From the NCBI GenBank assembly GCA_943736015.1, contig OX031059.1, positions 20,323,501 through 20,387,500 of the forward strand: DNA of 64,000 nt. The letters are read 5' to 3'. This document shows positions 1 to 11,530 of the stretch, one piece after another (positions within the stretch are counted from its first letter, which is position 1; every line of letters begins with the position of its first letter). The translations under genes and the position numbers were made by a program. This DNA is from Tridacna crocea. Lineage: Eukaryota; Mollusca; Bivalvia; Cardiida; Cardiidae. The notes beneath the pieces are model-generated. The model did no database searches. It was not told where the DNA came from and worked only from the letters and a program-made list of their open reading frames with translations.

Positions 1-73
1 AGCTCGGTCTGAAACAGAGACCGACTGCGGTTCACATGACACCGTTCCTCGCCTGCTTCATGCAGATTTGAAG

Positions 74-213
74 TAACCAGCTTGTTCTCTTTTTCCAACA
101 ATGTTTTCTACCCTCTATAAAACAAATTTCAAATTTTCAGTCACGTTTGCAAATGTCTGCAAATGCTTTCGATTTGGACAAGCCTAAGATATTGTCGTTT
201 GGTAAAGAGTTAA
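74..213 (-). mobile_element. TTAA MITE, right half
   Basis: Only the arm running from the hairpin centre to GGTAAAGAGTTAA is present. The left arm is missing. Confidence 0.75.
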
Positions 214-276
214 GCAAGGTTCATATCCGTCTGTTTAAACCAATGACAGAAGTCTGAGTTGGGCACTTTGTCTTCA

Positions 277-410
277 TAGACTGTATTAGTCAGTAGTTTG
301 TCGTCCGACGGATAATCTATTAAGACAGTATTTTGATGCTTTGTAGACTGTATTAGTCAGTAGTTTGTCGTCCGACGGATAATTTATTAAGACAGTATTT
401 TGATGCTTTT
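277..410. repeat. Two-copy 67-bp tandem duplication
   Basis: The block starting with CTGTATTAGTCAGTAG at 281 recurs at 348 with one base change, so it is a recent duplication. Confidence 0.95.
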
Positions 411-522
411 GTGATTTTAGTTTCAAATCAGTTGAGGCCAGATAGCCTGAGGAAAATTCTATATATCACCAGAACTGTACATATTCCCTGGTAAGACATT
501 GGCACCTGAAAAACAAACCCAC

Positions 523-563
523 TCATCATCATCATCATTATTATCATCATCAACAACAACAAC
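523..563. repeat. (TCA/TTA/ACA)n microsatellite
   Basis: Trinucleotide run that shifts from TCA to TTA to ACA. Confidence 0.95.
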
Positions 564-648
564 ATATCTCTTGACAGATTCAAATCTTTGAAACAAATAT
601 TTTGTACACAAGAGCACGTGATAAAAAAAAATTCGTACTTCGATCCTA

Positions 649-881
649 TTAACCCTTTACCAGATGACAAAATTTTAGACTGGTTCAAATTGAAAGCACT
701 TGCAGATCACAAAATAAACTTAACTCAAAAATTGAAATTTGTGTCCGGCAGGGCGGAAAACATTGCGGGAAAAGGAGAAAATGCTGCATGGTTATCAGCA
801 TTTTCTTCTTTTCCCACAATGTTTTCAAAAGTTTTCTCTTGTAGGGGCGTTAAAAGTCGTCATTGTGTGGAAAAAGGTTAA
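649..881 (+). mobile_element. Full-length TTAA MITE with a paralogous empty site
   Basis: The element runs from TTAACCCTTTACCAGATGAC to GGTTAA with a central GCATGG..CAGC hairpin. The paralogous right copy near 60,213 reads CCTATTATAGACGCGG. Removing the element and one TTAA from this site would give CCTATTAAAGACGCGG. The one-base difference shows precise TTAA insertion. Confidence 0.9.
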
Positions 882-1954
882 AGACGCGGTGCAGTAGGTG
901 GGAATGCCTTTGCATATTACCCGACTGAAATTACACGTCCTATCCCGAACGCAACCCCTTTTACGACTTTGTTTTACGGGGTAATTAAGACTTTCTTAGA
1001 ACAGGTTTGGTGAGACAGGGGATTCAGACATTATCAGGCAAAAACAACACGTTCTACCCCGACCGCAACACATTTTCCGATCATATCAGAACGGGGTAAG
1101 ACGCTCTAAGATCTAGTTTGGTGTGACGGGGGCTTTACACCGAGGGATCAAATGTAGTTTGCCTGAGATAAGTGTTCGTGAACTGAATAAGTTTGTGGAC
1201 ATGCTTAACAGTACTTTCAACTAAAAGCGTCTTTTCTACTGGACACTTAGACCATTTGTTGAGAATACTTAGTGAGAATTGTTTGATAATTACCTATTAG
1301 CGCCATGGACCGACGTACAGTCTCGCAAATAAGAAGCTACCGTCACTGTACGCCCGAAATCAGCTGCGGTAAATAAATATGATAAGACAGGCTGGTACGT
1401 CAGTTCTAGCAAATATAAACTCTTTGAACTTTTCAAAGATGTTACTTGGCATAAATTTTTATTCTCACCACACATTTTTATTTTTTCGTGTGAATTTTCA
1501 TATTTATGTGAGTGATTTTAGGATTAGAGCCTTCCACAACTCAGAAATTATGCTTGCATAATACTATCATATGGTTAACTCATCTTGTATCTTGAACGTT
1601 TGTAATATATCACCTTTGGAAATTTGATAAGAATTAAAACTTCTAACACATTATCCACCAGGCGACTCTCAGAACTATCAGTCCTTTGATTCCATTTTGT
1701 TTTCAAAACCCTCTTCCTCAGAGACTTAAATCAAAATGTAACAACAGAAACCAGAGTTTTAGCAGTCCCCTTCCCTCCAACACCGAGATCAGGGCCTTTG
1801 AAACATCATGGGAAAAGGAACTAAAGGCCCAGAAAGGACCTGAAATTGGTCTACTGGCAAATCTTTGCTTTTATGGCAGCAAACATTATGAAACCATGAT
1901 GCAAAAAGAAGAAAAAAAAACAAAAAAACACACACAGATTAAAACAGGGAACGC

Positions 1955-2475
1955 CCACTATCACATAAACAAGAAATCAAAATTTTAAACTTGAAATGGC
2001 TACTCTTCCTATACTGTTTGTTGGATTTTTTTTTTTTTTTTTTTTCAAAATCAATAGGGTTGAAGCTATTGATGAGATAAACTGTGCAAGTCTCACTAAA
2101 ATCTGACCACAAATGCAGACTTTATCATATAAACAAGAAATGAAGATTTTTAACGTTAAATGGCTACTTTTTGCATATTGTTTGTTGGAATCAATAGGGT
2201 TTAAGCTATTGAGGAGATAAACAGTGCATGTTTCATGGAAATCTGACCACAAATGCGGACTTTATAGCATAAACAAGAAAGGAAAACTTTCAACTTGAAA
2301 TGTCTACTTTTCCAATGCTGATAGTTGGATGTTTCTCAAAATCAATACAGTTGAACCTATTGATAATATAAAAAAAACTGCAAGTGTCATGGAAATGGGA
2401 TAAAAAATGCAGGCTTTATCACATAAACAAGAAAAAGAATAACAGATGGACAAACAGACAGACGGAGAGATACAC
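1955..2475. repeat. Diverged tandem repeat, about 140-165 bp, four copies
   Basis: ATAAACAAGAAA recurs at 1964, 2129, 2269 and 2423, each followed by a related stretch with TCAATAGGGTT and CTGACCACAAATGC. It ends in a GACA-rich stretch typical of mollusc dispersed repeats. The first unit is stretched by a poly-T run near 2,027-2,046. Confidence 0.8.
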
Positions 2476-2492
2476 GGACAGACACACGAAAT

Positions 2493-2634
2493 GCTGGTAA
2501 CCAACATTTTCTCCTTTTCCCACAACATTTTCTACCATTCCAAAATCAAATTATAATTCTTGAGTCACTTTTGTTGTCTGTAAATGCTTTTAATTTGGAC
2601 TAGTCCAAAGTTTTGTCATTTGGTAAAGAGTTGA
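2493..2634 (-). mobile_element. TTAA MITE, right half
   Basis: Starts at the hairpin centre (GCTGGTAACCAACATT) and ends GGTAAAGAGTTGAG. The left arm has been lost. Confidence 0.7.
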
Positions 2635-2703
2635 GTGTACTCCGTTAGCCTTTAGAATGAAATGACAGTTTCAAGTATACAGTACAGCCCATAATTTTGT
2701 TTT

Positions 2704-2933
2704 TTAACCCATTACCACACAATCCCTACTTTTGACGACCATGAAAAAGAAGCCTTTAGAAAACATTGTGGGAAAAGGAGAAAATGCTGGTTACCAGCAT
2801 TTTCTCCTTTTCCCCACAATGTTTTCTACCTTTCACAAAACAAATTTCAAATTTTCAGTCACATTTATTTTGTCGTCTGCAAATGCTTTCAATTTGAACA
2901 AGTCTGTAATATTGTCGTTTGGTAATGAGTTAA
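2704..2933 (-). mobile_element. Full-length TTAA MITE
   Basis: Both TTAA ends are present. The central stem is almost perfect from AAAACATTGTGGG (about 2,760) to CCCACAATGTTTT. Confidence 0.9.
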
Positions 2934-3257
2934 GGTAACATTTTTGGGAAATAAAACATTCGTAATTTGACAGTGTGGATCCACGATCAGACTGTACATT
3001 CTTTGCAGTCTGTTCCTGATCTACGTTGTATGCGAGTGATGTGTGTCTTGACTTGCATTTAGCTGCCTGGGGCTGGATACACTTTAGCAAAGTGTACTAC
3101 TCTACAGTGTTTCTGGGTATATAATCCTTTTCTCATGCACAAGAGTATGGCTCTGCTGTAGGATCCGGCAAATACCCACTTTCCCGCATGGCTCCTGTTA
3201 CTTGAACTGCGTTAATCCATAACAAGAGACATGGAAAATTAGATTGTAGAAATGTTA

Positions 3258-3584
3258 GTTAAAGGCGGCTCTTCAGATTTTGGGACAAACATTTTACAAA
3301 AATGCAAAAAAATCATCTTTAATGGAATTTAAGCGTTTTGAGTCATGTGCTAGTCACTTGACATTCCCAAAATGCTTTATTGATTTTTGGTGCGAAATCT
3401 AAAAATACCTTAAGAGGCTACGTAGCCATTTAAGGGAACACCATCATTTTTTTTTTTTTTTTTTTTTTCTTGTAATTTTATAGATCTTAATTATTTATGA
3501 TTTGTATTTTTTCATACGAATTGCAGTGATATATATATTTTTTAATTTGGTGAGATGTAAAAATTCTAAATAACCACCTTTAAC
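3258..3584. mobile_element. MITE with GTTAAAGGYGG terminal inverted repeats
   Basis: The left end GTTAAAGGCGG is matched by the inverted right end CCACCTTTAAC. A related copy lies at 63,218-63,775. It is a different family from the CCCTTTACC MITE. It contains a poly-T run near 3,449-3,468. Confidence 0.75.
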
Positions 3585-4058
3585 CTGCAGACAAATGAAG
3601 GGTTGCCGTTTGACAATGCAAGTAGACAGTAGCACTGCCCAGCATCACAACAATTCTGTCAATAACAGGGGTTGCTACATACACAAGGACCTCAGATCTT
3701 CACCATATAGGGGCAAAACACCTGAAGTTCCATGAGTTTGCCAAAGTTAATCATAAAGGATCATTCAGACAGATGGCTTACCGTTATATATTTTCACAAG
3801 TACAATTACAAGGTAGTGACAATATTTGGTGGAAATTATTGACAAAGATGGGCGCGCACATCCCTGTAGTCTCATCTTTGTCAGCACCTCCTGGTCAGTT
3901 GTTCAAATATTCAAGACAAACCTGCAGAATGTACAGGCTAATCTTGCATCTACACAGTCCAATAAGGAATATATCTTTTTAATAAAATTAACATTTAAAA
4001 TATGCTCACAAAAAGTGCTTAGTTTTTCGTGGGGATATTTTTGACACAGACATTTTTC
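3585..4058 (+). other. Unassigned stretch with a weak ORF
   Basis: A 75-codon open frame occupies about 3,817-4,044 and reads DKDGRAHPCSLIFVSTSWSVV in part. It shares CCTGGTCAGTTGTT and TSWSVV with the conserved short ORF of the 2-kb units downstream, so it may be a distant relic of that sequence. There is no convincing start codon or splice context. Confidence 0.3.
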
Positions 4059-4278
4059 TTTACCAGGTGACAAAATTGTAGCTTTGTCCAAACTGAAAGG
4101 TCTTGCAGACGACAACTCCAATGTGGCTCAAATGGTGCAATTTCTCTTCTTTATGGCTGAAAACATTGTGGGAAAAGGAGAAAACGCTGTTTATCAGCAT
4201 TTTTCCTTTTCCCACAATGTTTTCAAAAGGCTTCTTTTCCAGGGTGTTACAAGTCCTCAATATGTGGTAAGGGGTTAA
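4059..4278 (+). mobile_element. TTAA MITE
   Basis: Begins TTTACCAGGTGACAAAATTG, having lost the leading TTAA, and ends GGTAAGGGGTTAA. Both stems are intact. Confidence 0.85.
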
Positions 4279-4284
4279 TAAGCA

Positions 4285-4555
4285 CAAAAATTAGCCCAGT
4301 CTTGATGGAACCAAGAAGCAGTGCTTGTGATGTGACTGAAATCGTGTTGAAGGCGGCATAAAACACCATCAATCTATCAATAAATCAACCTATCAGTCTT
4401 TGTGGTATCTGAATATAGTTAAGTTTACAAAATTGTAAATAGTCAAACCATCTTAGATCGACAAAGGGCAAAGTGAATGAAAAAGGTGTGTCTGTGAGGT
4501 GATTGAAATAATGTAGAAAGTGGCGTAAAGCATCAATCGGTCAATGTTTGCTGTT
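4285..4555 (+). mobile_element. Two SINE 3' tails
   Basis: GATGTGACTGAAATCGTG and AAGGCGGCATAAAACACC followed by an (ATCA)-type tail at about 4,325-4,390, then a diverged second copy at about 4,490-4,555. This is the usual 3' end of molluscan tRNA-SINEs. The tRNA-like heads are not present. Confidence 0.5.
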
Positions 4556-4559
4556 TTTT

Positions 4560-5810
4560 AATTGCAGTTATGTTTAAAAAGTTGGATCTAGTCTAAATAT
4601 TTCATTTGGATAAAAGGTGAAGTATATCAGTGTTTTCATTGTGAGTATTGGGTGTGAAATGTTTCCATATGTTTTGGGTCTTGATTACTCGTTGTTGTGC
4701 AATTTGATTAGACTGTGACCACAATTCATGGAAAACATACACACAGTTTATGGTGATCAGTTGAGCTGTGATAACTTGGCATTCTAAATATCCATTACAA
4801 CAGGGTCTTAAACTGGTAGCACTAGGAACTTGTGGGCAAGTAAGTTCAGCAGAATTATTTTCAACCTGTTCTTTTTTACTAACATATAACAATAAATCAC
4901 TATTCTTTTTTACTGACATTATAACAATAAATCACATCTTCTTTGGCAGAAATCATTATTACTTTGCTATTTAGTCATTTCTGTTTATCCGCATACCCAT
5001 CATTAATATTGAAGTATAGTTGCTAAATAATTAAAATTGGTTCTAGCATGGATCAGCAAGAAAGTGTACGGTAGGTCTAGTAACCTGGAGGCCCTTAGCC
5101 TGAATTAAAGCACTGAACTTTTCGCAAGATTGTCCATAGGCAAAGCATTTCAGGGTCCTGGCCTAGAACTAAAAAAAAGATTGTGTGCACTAGAGGCCAC
5201 ATTTTCAGCCCGATACTCAAGATCTAGGTCAGAAAGGTATTTTGAAAATCTCAGACATCAAAAAGAAGGTCACTGAGCCAAATCCTAGTAAAAATTTGTG
5301 TGCAGTCTAGATGCCTAAGTTATCAGACCTATCCAACAGTGGTGAGTTTAAAAGGCAGACTGTCACAGAATTTGCTGTTTAAATCCATTTTTCTTGCGCA
5401 ATTCTACTGATAAACAGTCTGTTTCGTCTTGGTTTTGTAAATAAAGCGAAATCAAAAAACCGAAACAGGAAGAAGACATGGTTTATTTTTATATCACGAA
5501 TATCAGAAAAATATTTGTTAAATCAATTTGCCATGCAAATGACCCCTCAAAATGACCATCATGTAAAGCATAATTATGAGGTTGAGAACGTGGTGGCTTT
5601 TTTACTTGTTTGTTTACATGTACCAAAATGTATTGAAACTAAAAGCCAATAAACTATTTGAAAATACTGATGCTGACCTCTCCTGGAAAAAAAGAAGCCA
5701 ACTTGTTTCATGAAACTTGGCCCTGGCCTTTGGCAGACGATATACTTGTATAAATGTGTATAACACAAGAGGTCCATTTGTTTTGTTTTTCATCAAGGCA
5801 TTTCCTGGGT
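4560..5810. other. No gene seen
   Basis: AT-rich. The part from 5,080 to 5,290 has phrases such as GGGTCCTGGCCTAGAACT and ACTAGAGGCCACATTTT that look like degenerate repeat remnants. No supported exon or RNA. Confidence 0.4.
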
Positions 5811-6263
5811 GATGAATAACAAATTCTTAAAGTTGCACTATGACAAGCTGTTCTACAAAACTTGACAACATGTCAAAAGAGGAGGAAACTTCTGTTTCTC
5901 CACAAGAGGCCTTCTACTGAAATTTTTAATTTCATTCTTAATGTTGCTTTCATTTGGGTGTAAATATTAAAGGCATGGTTGGTTGCAAAATTTAGAGCAT
6001 CTCATGATATTGTGAAAATCAATATACCATTTATGTATAACCATGGATCAGGCGGAAAAAATGGGGGAAAAGTATTCAGTAATGGACATTATATAGTTGA
6101 TGTATTCCTTTGACTAATGAACATTTTTGTTTTTGAATATATTAAGGGAAAACTACTACATTCTTAGAACTAGACATCAAAATAGTTGGTGTATGTGATT
6201 AGTATATATTGTATTCATTGACCGTAAATTGAAAGTAAAGAAAGGAAATCTTTTATTAAGTAG

Positions 6264-6330
6264 GCGATGACCTTCGGAGGAAAAGGACAAACAGACCACT
6301 GGAGACACAGACTACCAAAGAGGCCAGAGG
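6264..6330 (+). CDS. Candidate exon A, unit 1
   Basis: 67-nt exon between acceptor AAGTAG and donor GG|GTAATGG, one codon shorter than the 70-nt copies. It is read in the frame DDLRRKRTNRPLETQ, starting in phase 1 and ending in phase 2. That frame is chosen because among units 1, 2, 4 and 5 eight of ten base differences fall in third codon positions. The product is short, basic and unrecognised. It joins in phase to exon B of the same unit. Confidence 0.45.
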
Positions 6331-6514
6331 GTAATGGTTACCTGATAATGGTGAAGTTGTTTCAAATTATTTTTTTTATGTTTTTCTCCACCATGCAAGC
6401 TCCTAATGAATGAATGAATGAATGACTGTTGTTTTATGGCGCATCGATGCATGCTCCTGTAGGGAGATGTTTACACCTGCAAGTTTAAGAAATTAGTTAA
6501 ATGAAGAATCAGAT

Positions 6515-6721
6515 TTGCAGAAAAGCTTTCATTTTTTTAAATCACCTTCTTTTGCATTGGCATTGTTTACACAAGAAGTATGGAGTGGACTCTTCAAAAC
6601 TTCTTCCTGGTCAGTTGTTTTTAGTGGGGTTCATCTACCATCCTTGCTGGCCTTGGGTGTTCCATACTTTCTCGTGTCTTCAAATGTTTGCCCCGGAAAT
6701 AACTGCAGTCACTATGGATAA
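6515..6721 (+). CDS. Conserved short ORF, unit 1
   Basis: Open frame containing QEVWSGLFKTSSWSVVFSGV. The same frame stays open through this segment in all five units with no indels in the core, and many differences are third-position. There is no ATG at the position used in units 2, 4 and 5. It lies between exons A and B and may be a separate micro-ORF, an alternative exon (TTTACACAAG is a possible acceptor) or conserved non-coding DNA. Confidence 0.3.
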   Translation: MQKSFHFFKSPSFALALFTQEVWSGLFKTSSWSVVFSGVHLPSLLALGVPYFLVSSNVCPGNNCSHYG

Positions 6722-6739
6722 GTCAACAGATGCTGAGAG

Positions 6740-6900
6740 ATAAAATATCAGTTGAATATTGCATCTAGTCCACAATTTGTGTTTCAAATTCATATTGTTA
6801 GGATCCACACATCATATTACTCTTTTAGTTTCTCAGTCTGAAAATAACTGCAGTCTTAATGATTAAGTGAATAGATACTGAGAGATGAATAAAAATTTGC
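6740..6900. repeat. 165-bp tandem repeat remnant, unit 1
   Basis: One copy of the block with TTTCTCAGTCTGAAAATAAC and ACTGAGAGATGAA. Longer runs occur at 8,600-9,060, 11,160-11,530, 16,280-16,990 and 22,050-22,790. Confidence 0.6.
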
Positions 6901-7306
6901 TAGAACACACATACAGTGTAATTGCTTGGCAAAGGTGGTGGCGTTTGTACTTTGTTGACTTACTGGTTGACCACAGAGCCTGGTCTGTAAAACTGCTTAT
7001 TTCAAGGGTTTATCAGCAAAGAAAGGGGTATAGGGCATTTCACTCTTTCTTTTAAGTTTCCAACAATGTAGACTTATGTTGTGCTACAATTCTACTGCAT
7101 GGATATGCACCAATTCATGAAGTCAGTCCGGATTGTTATGCAACCTCCTCATACAGAAACCCAGTAAAGTCTAATGTCTTCTATGTTCAAATGACAAGAC
7201 GGTACATTTTTTCCCTTTATTTACATTTGTGTGTAGAAGGGGACAAAGGGGGGAGTGGGGGATTCTTTTTCTTTCTACCTACAGATCTCATGAACAATAA
7301 CAACAG

Positions 7307-7397
7307 ATTTGATGAACAAAGTAGGATTGTGTGTGAACAGACTTGCATTATACTTGAAAAATGCTCTACTCACGAAGATGTGGAGAGACGGCTATGA
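7307..7397 (+). CDS. Candidate last exon B, unit 1 (cysteine-bearing)
   Basis: The acceptor AACAACAG precedes a phase-2 exon reading FDEQSRIVCEQTC then IILEKCSTHEDVERRL and a TGA. It joins exon A in phase. A second acceptor, CTACCTACAG, lies 22 nt upstream and would shift the join. In units 3, 4 and 5 the first Ser here is Cys, giving four cysteines. The product is unknown, and too few cysteines are seen to name a family. Confidence 0.4.
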
Positions 7398-8219
7398 AAT
7401 TGAAAATCAGCAAAGACTGCCACTGGCGAAGATAATAAAAAGTTTATTTCATCTACCCTTAACTTTTTCATATAATGTATATGTGTGTGTATATGTGCGT
7501 CTTAAGATTTGTAAAGGCAAATTTCTCCTTGTTTCAAGTTACCAACATTATTTAAACAAATAATTTTTGCTTCTTATTTGGTTACAGAAGCTAGCCTACA
7601 GAATGACGCCCAAACACAGTGCTTTTTCTTGATTGGATTGAACATGTTAATACTTTCTCCCAAAATATTGTATCTCTCATACAGTTTAAAAAGAAAAAAA
7701 AAACAATCTGTTTTACTATTAGTGAGCGGAATACACAATTACGAAAAAATATAAGTGGTGTGAAATAGAAATAACTCATGAATTCCTTCCTGCTCAGACA
7801 GAAAAGCTGTTCTACAAAACTTGACATGTCAAAGGAGGAGGAAACTTCTGTTTCTCCAAACGAGGCCTTCAATGGAAATCTTTTAATTTCATTCTTAATG
7901 TTGTTTTCATTTGGGTGTAAATATTAAAGGCATGGTTGTTTGCAAGATTTAGAGCATCTCATGATATTGTGAAAATCAATATGCCATTTATGTATAACCA
8001 TGGATCAGGCGGAAAAATTGGGGGAAAAGTATTCACTAATGGACATATGAAGTATATAGTTGATGTATTCCTTTGTAATGGACATTTTGTTTTTGAATAT
8101 ATTGAGGAAAAACTACGATATTTTTAGAACTAGACATCAAAATAGTTGGTGTATGTGATTAGTATATATTGTATTCATTGACCGTAAAGAAAGGAAATCT
8201 TGTTTCTTAATTTAAGTAG

Positions 8220-8289
8220 GTGACGAACTTCCGAGGAAGAGGACAAACAGACCCCTGGAGACACAGATTACCAAAGAAGAGGCCAGAGG
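8220..8289 (+). CDS. Candidate exon A, unit 2
   Basis: 70-nt exon between TAAGTAG and GG|GTAATGG, reading DELPRKRTNRPLETQ with phases 1 to 2. Compared with units 4 and 5 it has D-to-E, S-to-R and T-to-I changes plus several synonymous ones. Confidence 0.45.
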
Positions 8290-8460
8290 GTAATGGTTAC
8301 CTGATAATGGGTGAAGCCGTTTCAAATAATTTTTATATATTTTTCTCCATCATGCATGCTCCTGTAGGGAGATGTTTACACTTGTAATTTAAAGAAATTA
8401 GTTACATGAAGAATCAGCTTTGCAGAGAAGCTTTCAATTTTTTGATAACCTTCTATTGCA

Positions 8461-8607
8461 ATGGCATTGTTCACGCAAGAAGTATGGAGTGGACTCTTCA
8501 AAACTTCTTCCTGGTCAGTTGTTTTTAGTGGGGTTCATCTACCATCCTTGCTGGCTTTGGGTGTTCCATACTTTCTTGTGTTTTCAAATGCTTTCCTCCG
8601 AAAATAA
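8461..8607 (+). CDS. Conserved short ORF, unit 2
   Basis: 49-codon ORF from ATG to TAA, beginning MALFTQEVWSGLFKTSSWSV, hydrophobic toward the end (LLALGVPYFLV). It is the best-formed copy. Whether it is translated cannot be told from sequence alone. Confidence 0.35.
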   Translation: MALFTQEVWSGLFKTSSWSVVFSGVHLPSLLALGVPYFLVFSNAFLRK

Positions 8608-9060
8608 CTGCAGGCACTATGGATAAGTCAACGAATGCTGAGAGATTAAATTTCAGTTGAATACTGCATTTAGTCAACAATCTGTGTGTTTCAAATTCAT
8701 ATTGTCAGAGCCCACTCATCATATTACTCTTGCGTTTCTCGGTCTGAAAATGACTGCAGTCTTGATGATTAAGTGAACAGATATTGAGACGAATAAGACT
8801 TTGGATAAAAACTGTGTTACGTCTACAATGTGTGTATATGAAAATCTAGTTGTCAAAATCCTCACATCCTATTAATTTTGAGTTTCTTGGTTGGAAAATT
8901 ACTGAAGTATTCATGTTTAAGTCAACAGGTACTGAGAGATGAAGGATACGGATAAGAAATGTGTTAAGTCCATACTTTTTGCATGTCAAATTTATTATAA
9001 CCAAGACCCACACATCCTTAAGGTCCTCAGTTTTTCAATTCTAAAATGATTACGGTCTCA
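8600..9060. repeat. Roughly 165-bp tandem repeat
   Basis: Three diverged copies keyed by GTTTCTCGGTCTGAAAATG, GTCAACAGRTACTGAGAGATG and GTGTTAAGTCCATA. Confidence 0.75.
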
Positions 9061-9552
9061 ACATATCCAATTGTTTTGAAGCACATTCTTTTCTCAAAAG
9101 TAGGGATGAAATCAATGCAAAAAGCTTAGTATGGCTATATGTTTTCAGCCAGAACACACATATTTGCTTAGCGAAGGTGGTTAAGTTTGTACTTTGTTAA
9201 CTCACTGGTTGACCACAGAACCTGGTCTGTAAAATTGCTCATTTCAAGGGTTTATCAGTAAAGAAAGGGATATATGGCCTTATGCTCTTTAAGTTTCCAA
9301 CAATGTAGACTTACGTTGTGCTTCAAATCTACTGCATGGATATGCACCCATGCATGAAGTCAGTCAGGAGTGTTATGCAACCTCCTCGAACAGAAACCCA
9401 GCAGTAAAGTCTGGTGAGTTGTCTTCTATGCTCAAATGGCAATACTGTAAATAGCTTCCCTTTATTTGCATTTGAGTCTGGAAGGGGACAACTGGGGGGG
9501 GGGGAAGATTCCTTTTCTTTCTACCTACAGATTTGATATGCAATCACTACAG

Positions 9553-9616
9553 ATTTGATGAACAATGTAGGACTGTGTGTGAAGAGACTCCTAAACCATT
9601 GTGTTTCTCATTATAG
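9553..9616 (+). pseudogene. Broken exon B, unit 2
   Basis: Starts like the other copies (FDEQCRTVCEET) but diverges into about 65 bp of extra sequence and meets TAG at 9,614. The downstream homologous part also has an altered frame. Confidence 0.55.
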
Positions 9617-10411
9617 ATCTACAATTTTAAAATCATTTCATCCTTTTTGCTATGAAAGATACCCTACTCATGAAGGTGTGGAGACACAGCTAAGAAATTG
9701 AAAATAAGCAAAGACTGCCACTGGGGAAGGTAATAAACAGTTTATTTCATCTACCCTTTCCTTTTTCATACCTAATGTGTATGTGGGTATATATGTGTGT
9801 CTAAAGATTTGTATATAGGCAAATCTCTCCTCAATCCAAGTTTCCAATATTATGGAAACAAAAAAATTTGCCTTCTAATTTGGTTACAGAAGCTAGCCTA
9901 GAGAATGACGCCCAAACACTGGGCTTTTTCTTATTTGGTTAGGTACACATGTTGATAATTTCTCCCATACTATTGTATTTCTCATTATGCAATTAAAAAA
10001 ACTAATCTGTTTTGCTATTACTGTGCTGAATACACAGTTACAAAAAGATATCAGTGGTTGGAAATACAGATAACTCACAAATTCCTACCCGCTAAGACAG
10101 AAAAGCTGTTCTACAAAACTTGAAAACATGTCAAAGGAGAAGGAAACTTCTGTTTCTCCACACGAAGCCTTCTATGGAAATCTTTCAATTTCATTCTTAA
10201 TGTTGCTTTCATTTGGGTGTAAATATCAAAGGCATGGTTGTTTGAACAACTTGGAGTATCTCATGATATTATGAAAATCGATTAGCCATTTATGTATTAA
10301 CATTGATCAGGCGGAAAAACTTGGAAAAAAATATTCAAAAGTGGACAAATGAAGTAGATCTGTATAGTTGATGTATTCCTTTGACTAATGAACATTTTGT
10401 TTTTGAATATA

Positions 10412-10641
10412 TTAACTCATTACCGAATGACAAAGCTTTGGATTTGTCCAAATCGAAAGCTTTTGCAGACGACAAAATAAAAGTGACTGAAAATTTGAAA
10501 TTTGTTTTATGAAGGGTACAAAACATTGTGGGAAAAGAAAAAAAATGATGGTTACCAGCATTTTCTCCTTTTCCCACAATGTTCTCTAAAGGCTTTTTTC
10601 TAAGGGGTGTCAAAAGTAGGAATTGTGTGGTAATGGGTTAA
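10412..10641 (+). mobile_element. Full-length TTAA MITE with an empty site in unit 1
   Basis: Flanked by GAATATA-TTAA and TTAA-GGAAACACTAC. Unit 1 at about 6,140 reads GAATATATTAAGGGAAAAC without the element, so insertion duplicated exactly TTAA. Confidence 0.93.
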
Positions 10642-10764
10642 GGAAACACTACTACATTCTTAGAACTAGACATCAAAATAGTTGGTGTATGTGATTAGTA
10701 TATATTGTATTCATTGACCGTAAATTGAAAGTAAAGAAAGGAAATCTTGTTTTAATTTAAGTAG

Positions 10765-10833
10765 GTGATGACCTTCCGAGGAAGAGGACAAACAGACCAC
10801 TGGAGACACGACTACCAAAGAAGAGGCCAGAGG
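10765..10833 (+). pseudogene. Exon A, unit 3, with a one-base deletion
   Basis: 69 nt. GAGACACAGACTACC of the other copies is GAGACACGACTACC here, so the DDLPRK frame is lost after ETR and the exit phase no longer fits exon B. Confidence 0.5.
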
Positions 10834-11005
10834 GTAATGGTTACCTGATAATGGGTGAAGATGTTTCAAATAAGTTTTATTGTTTTTCTCCACCATATAC
10901 ATGCTTCTGTAGGGAGATGTTTACACCTGTAAGTTTAAGAAATTAGTTAAATGAAGAGTCAGATTTGCATAAAAGCTTTCAATTTTTAAACAACCTTCTT
11001 TTGCA

Positions 11006-11152
11006 TTGGCATTGTTTACACAAGAAGTATGGAGTGGACTCTTCAAAACTTCTTCCTGGTCAGTTGTTTTAAGTGGGGTTCATTTACCATCCTTGCTGGT
11101 TTTGGGTGTTCCATACTTTCTTGTGTTTCCAAATGCTTTCCTCCGAAAATAA
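11006..11152 (+). CDS. Conserved short ORF, unit 3
   Basis: Same 49-codon frame as unit 2, ending NAFLRK then TAA. The codon at the ATG position is TTG, so if translated it would need another start or an upstream exon. Confidence 0.3.
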   Translation: MALFTQEVWSGLFKTSSWSVVLSGVHLPSLLVLGVPYFLVFPNAFLRK

Positions 11153-11159
11153 CTGCAAT

Positions 11160-11530
11160 CACTATGGATAAGTCAACGAATGCTGAGAGATGAAATATCA
11201 GTCAAATACTGCATTTATTCCACCATGTGTGTGTTTCAATTTCATATTGTGAGGACCTACACATTATATTACATTGAGTTTCTCGGTCATGTATAAGTAT
11301 TCATGTTTAAGTCAACAGCTGCTGAAAGATAAAGAAGGAGTTTGCTGAAAACTATGTTAAGTCCATATTTGTGTATGTCAAATACATTATAGCCAAGACC
11401 CACACATGATTAACTTCCTCCATTCTTCAGGTTTTAAATGATTGCAGTCTCTTGGGTTTGATTTTAACAGTTGCTTAGAGATAAAGAAGGGTTTGGAAAA
11501 CTCTGTTGAGTCCATAATTATGTTTGTAAC
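11160..11530. repeat. Roughly 165-bp tandem repeat, unit 3
   Basis: Two to three diverged copies with ACTGCATTTATTCCACC, GTCAACAGCTGCTGAAAG and ATTATAGCCAAGACCCACAC. Confidence 0.6.

Larger units (their letters stand above)
1..1690. repeat. Left copy of a widely spaced duplication
   Basis: Bases 30-85 and 882-1690 match 59,540-59,575 and 60,222-61,925 in the same order, including a block rich in CCCGACCGCAAC and the block around GCCCGAAATCAGCTGCGG. The left copy carries a MITE at 649-881 that the right copy lacks. The duplication probably extends beyond the window start. No coding function recognised. Confidence 0.8.
5815..7565 (+). repeat. Amplified 2-kb unit 1
   Basis: First of five related units (others near 7,566; 9,870; 15,600; 21,370). 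Order within a unit: AAGCTGTTCTACAAAACTTG block, exon A, conserved short ORF, copies of a roughly 165-bp tandem repeat, exon B, GTAATGAACAG-like donor context. This unit keeps exon A and exon B open. Confidence 0.85.
7566..9869 (+). repeat. Amplified 2-kb unit 2
   Basis: Same order as unit 1. Exon A is intact. Exon B is interrupted by extra sequence and stops early. It contains three to four copies of the 165-bp repeat at about 8,600-9,060. Confidence 0.85.

Noticed and set aside
3817..4044. Calling the 75-codon frame a gene
   Set aside because: No start, splice or duplicate-based support; only a short resemblance to the unit ORF.
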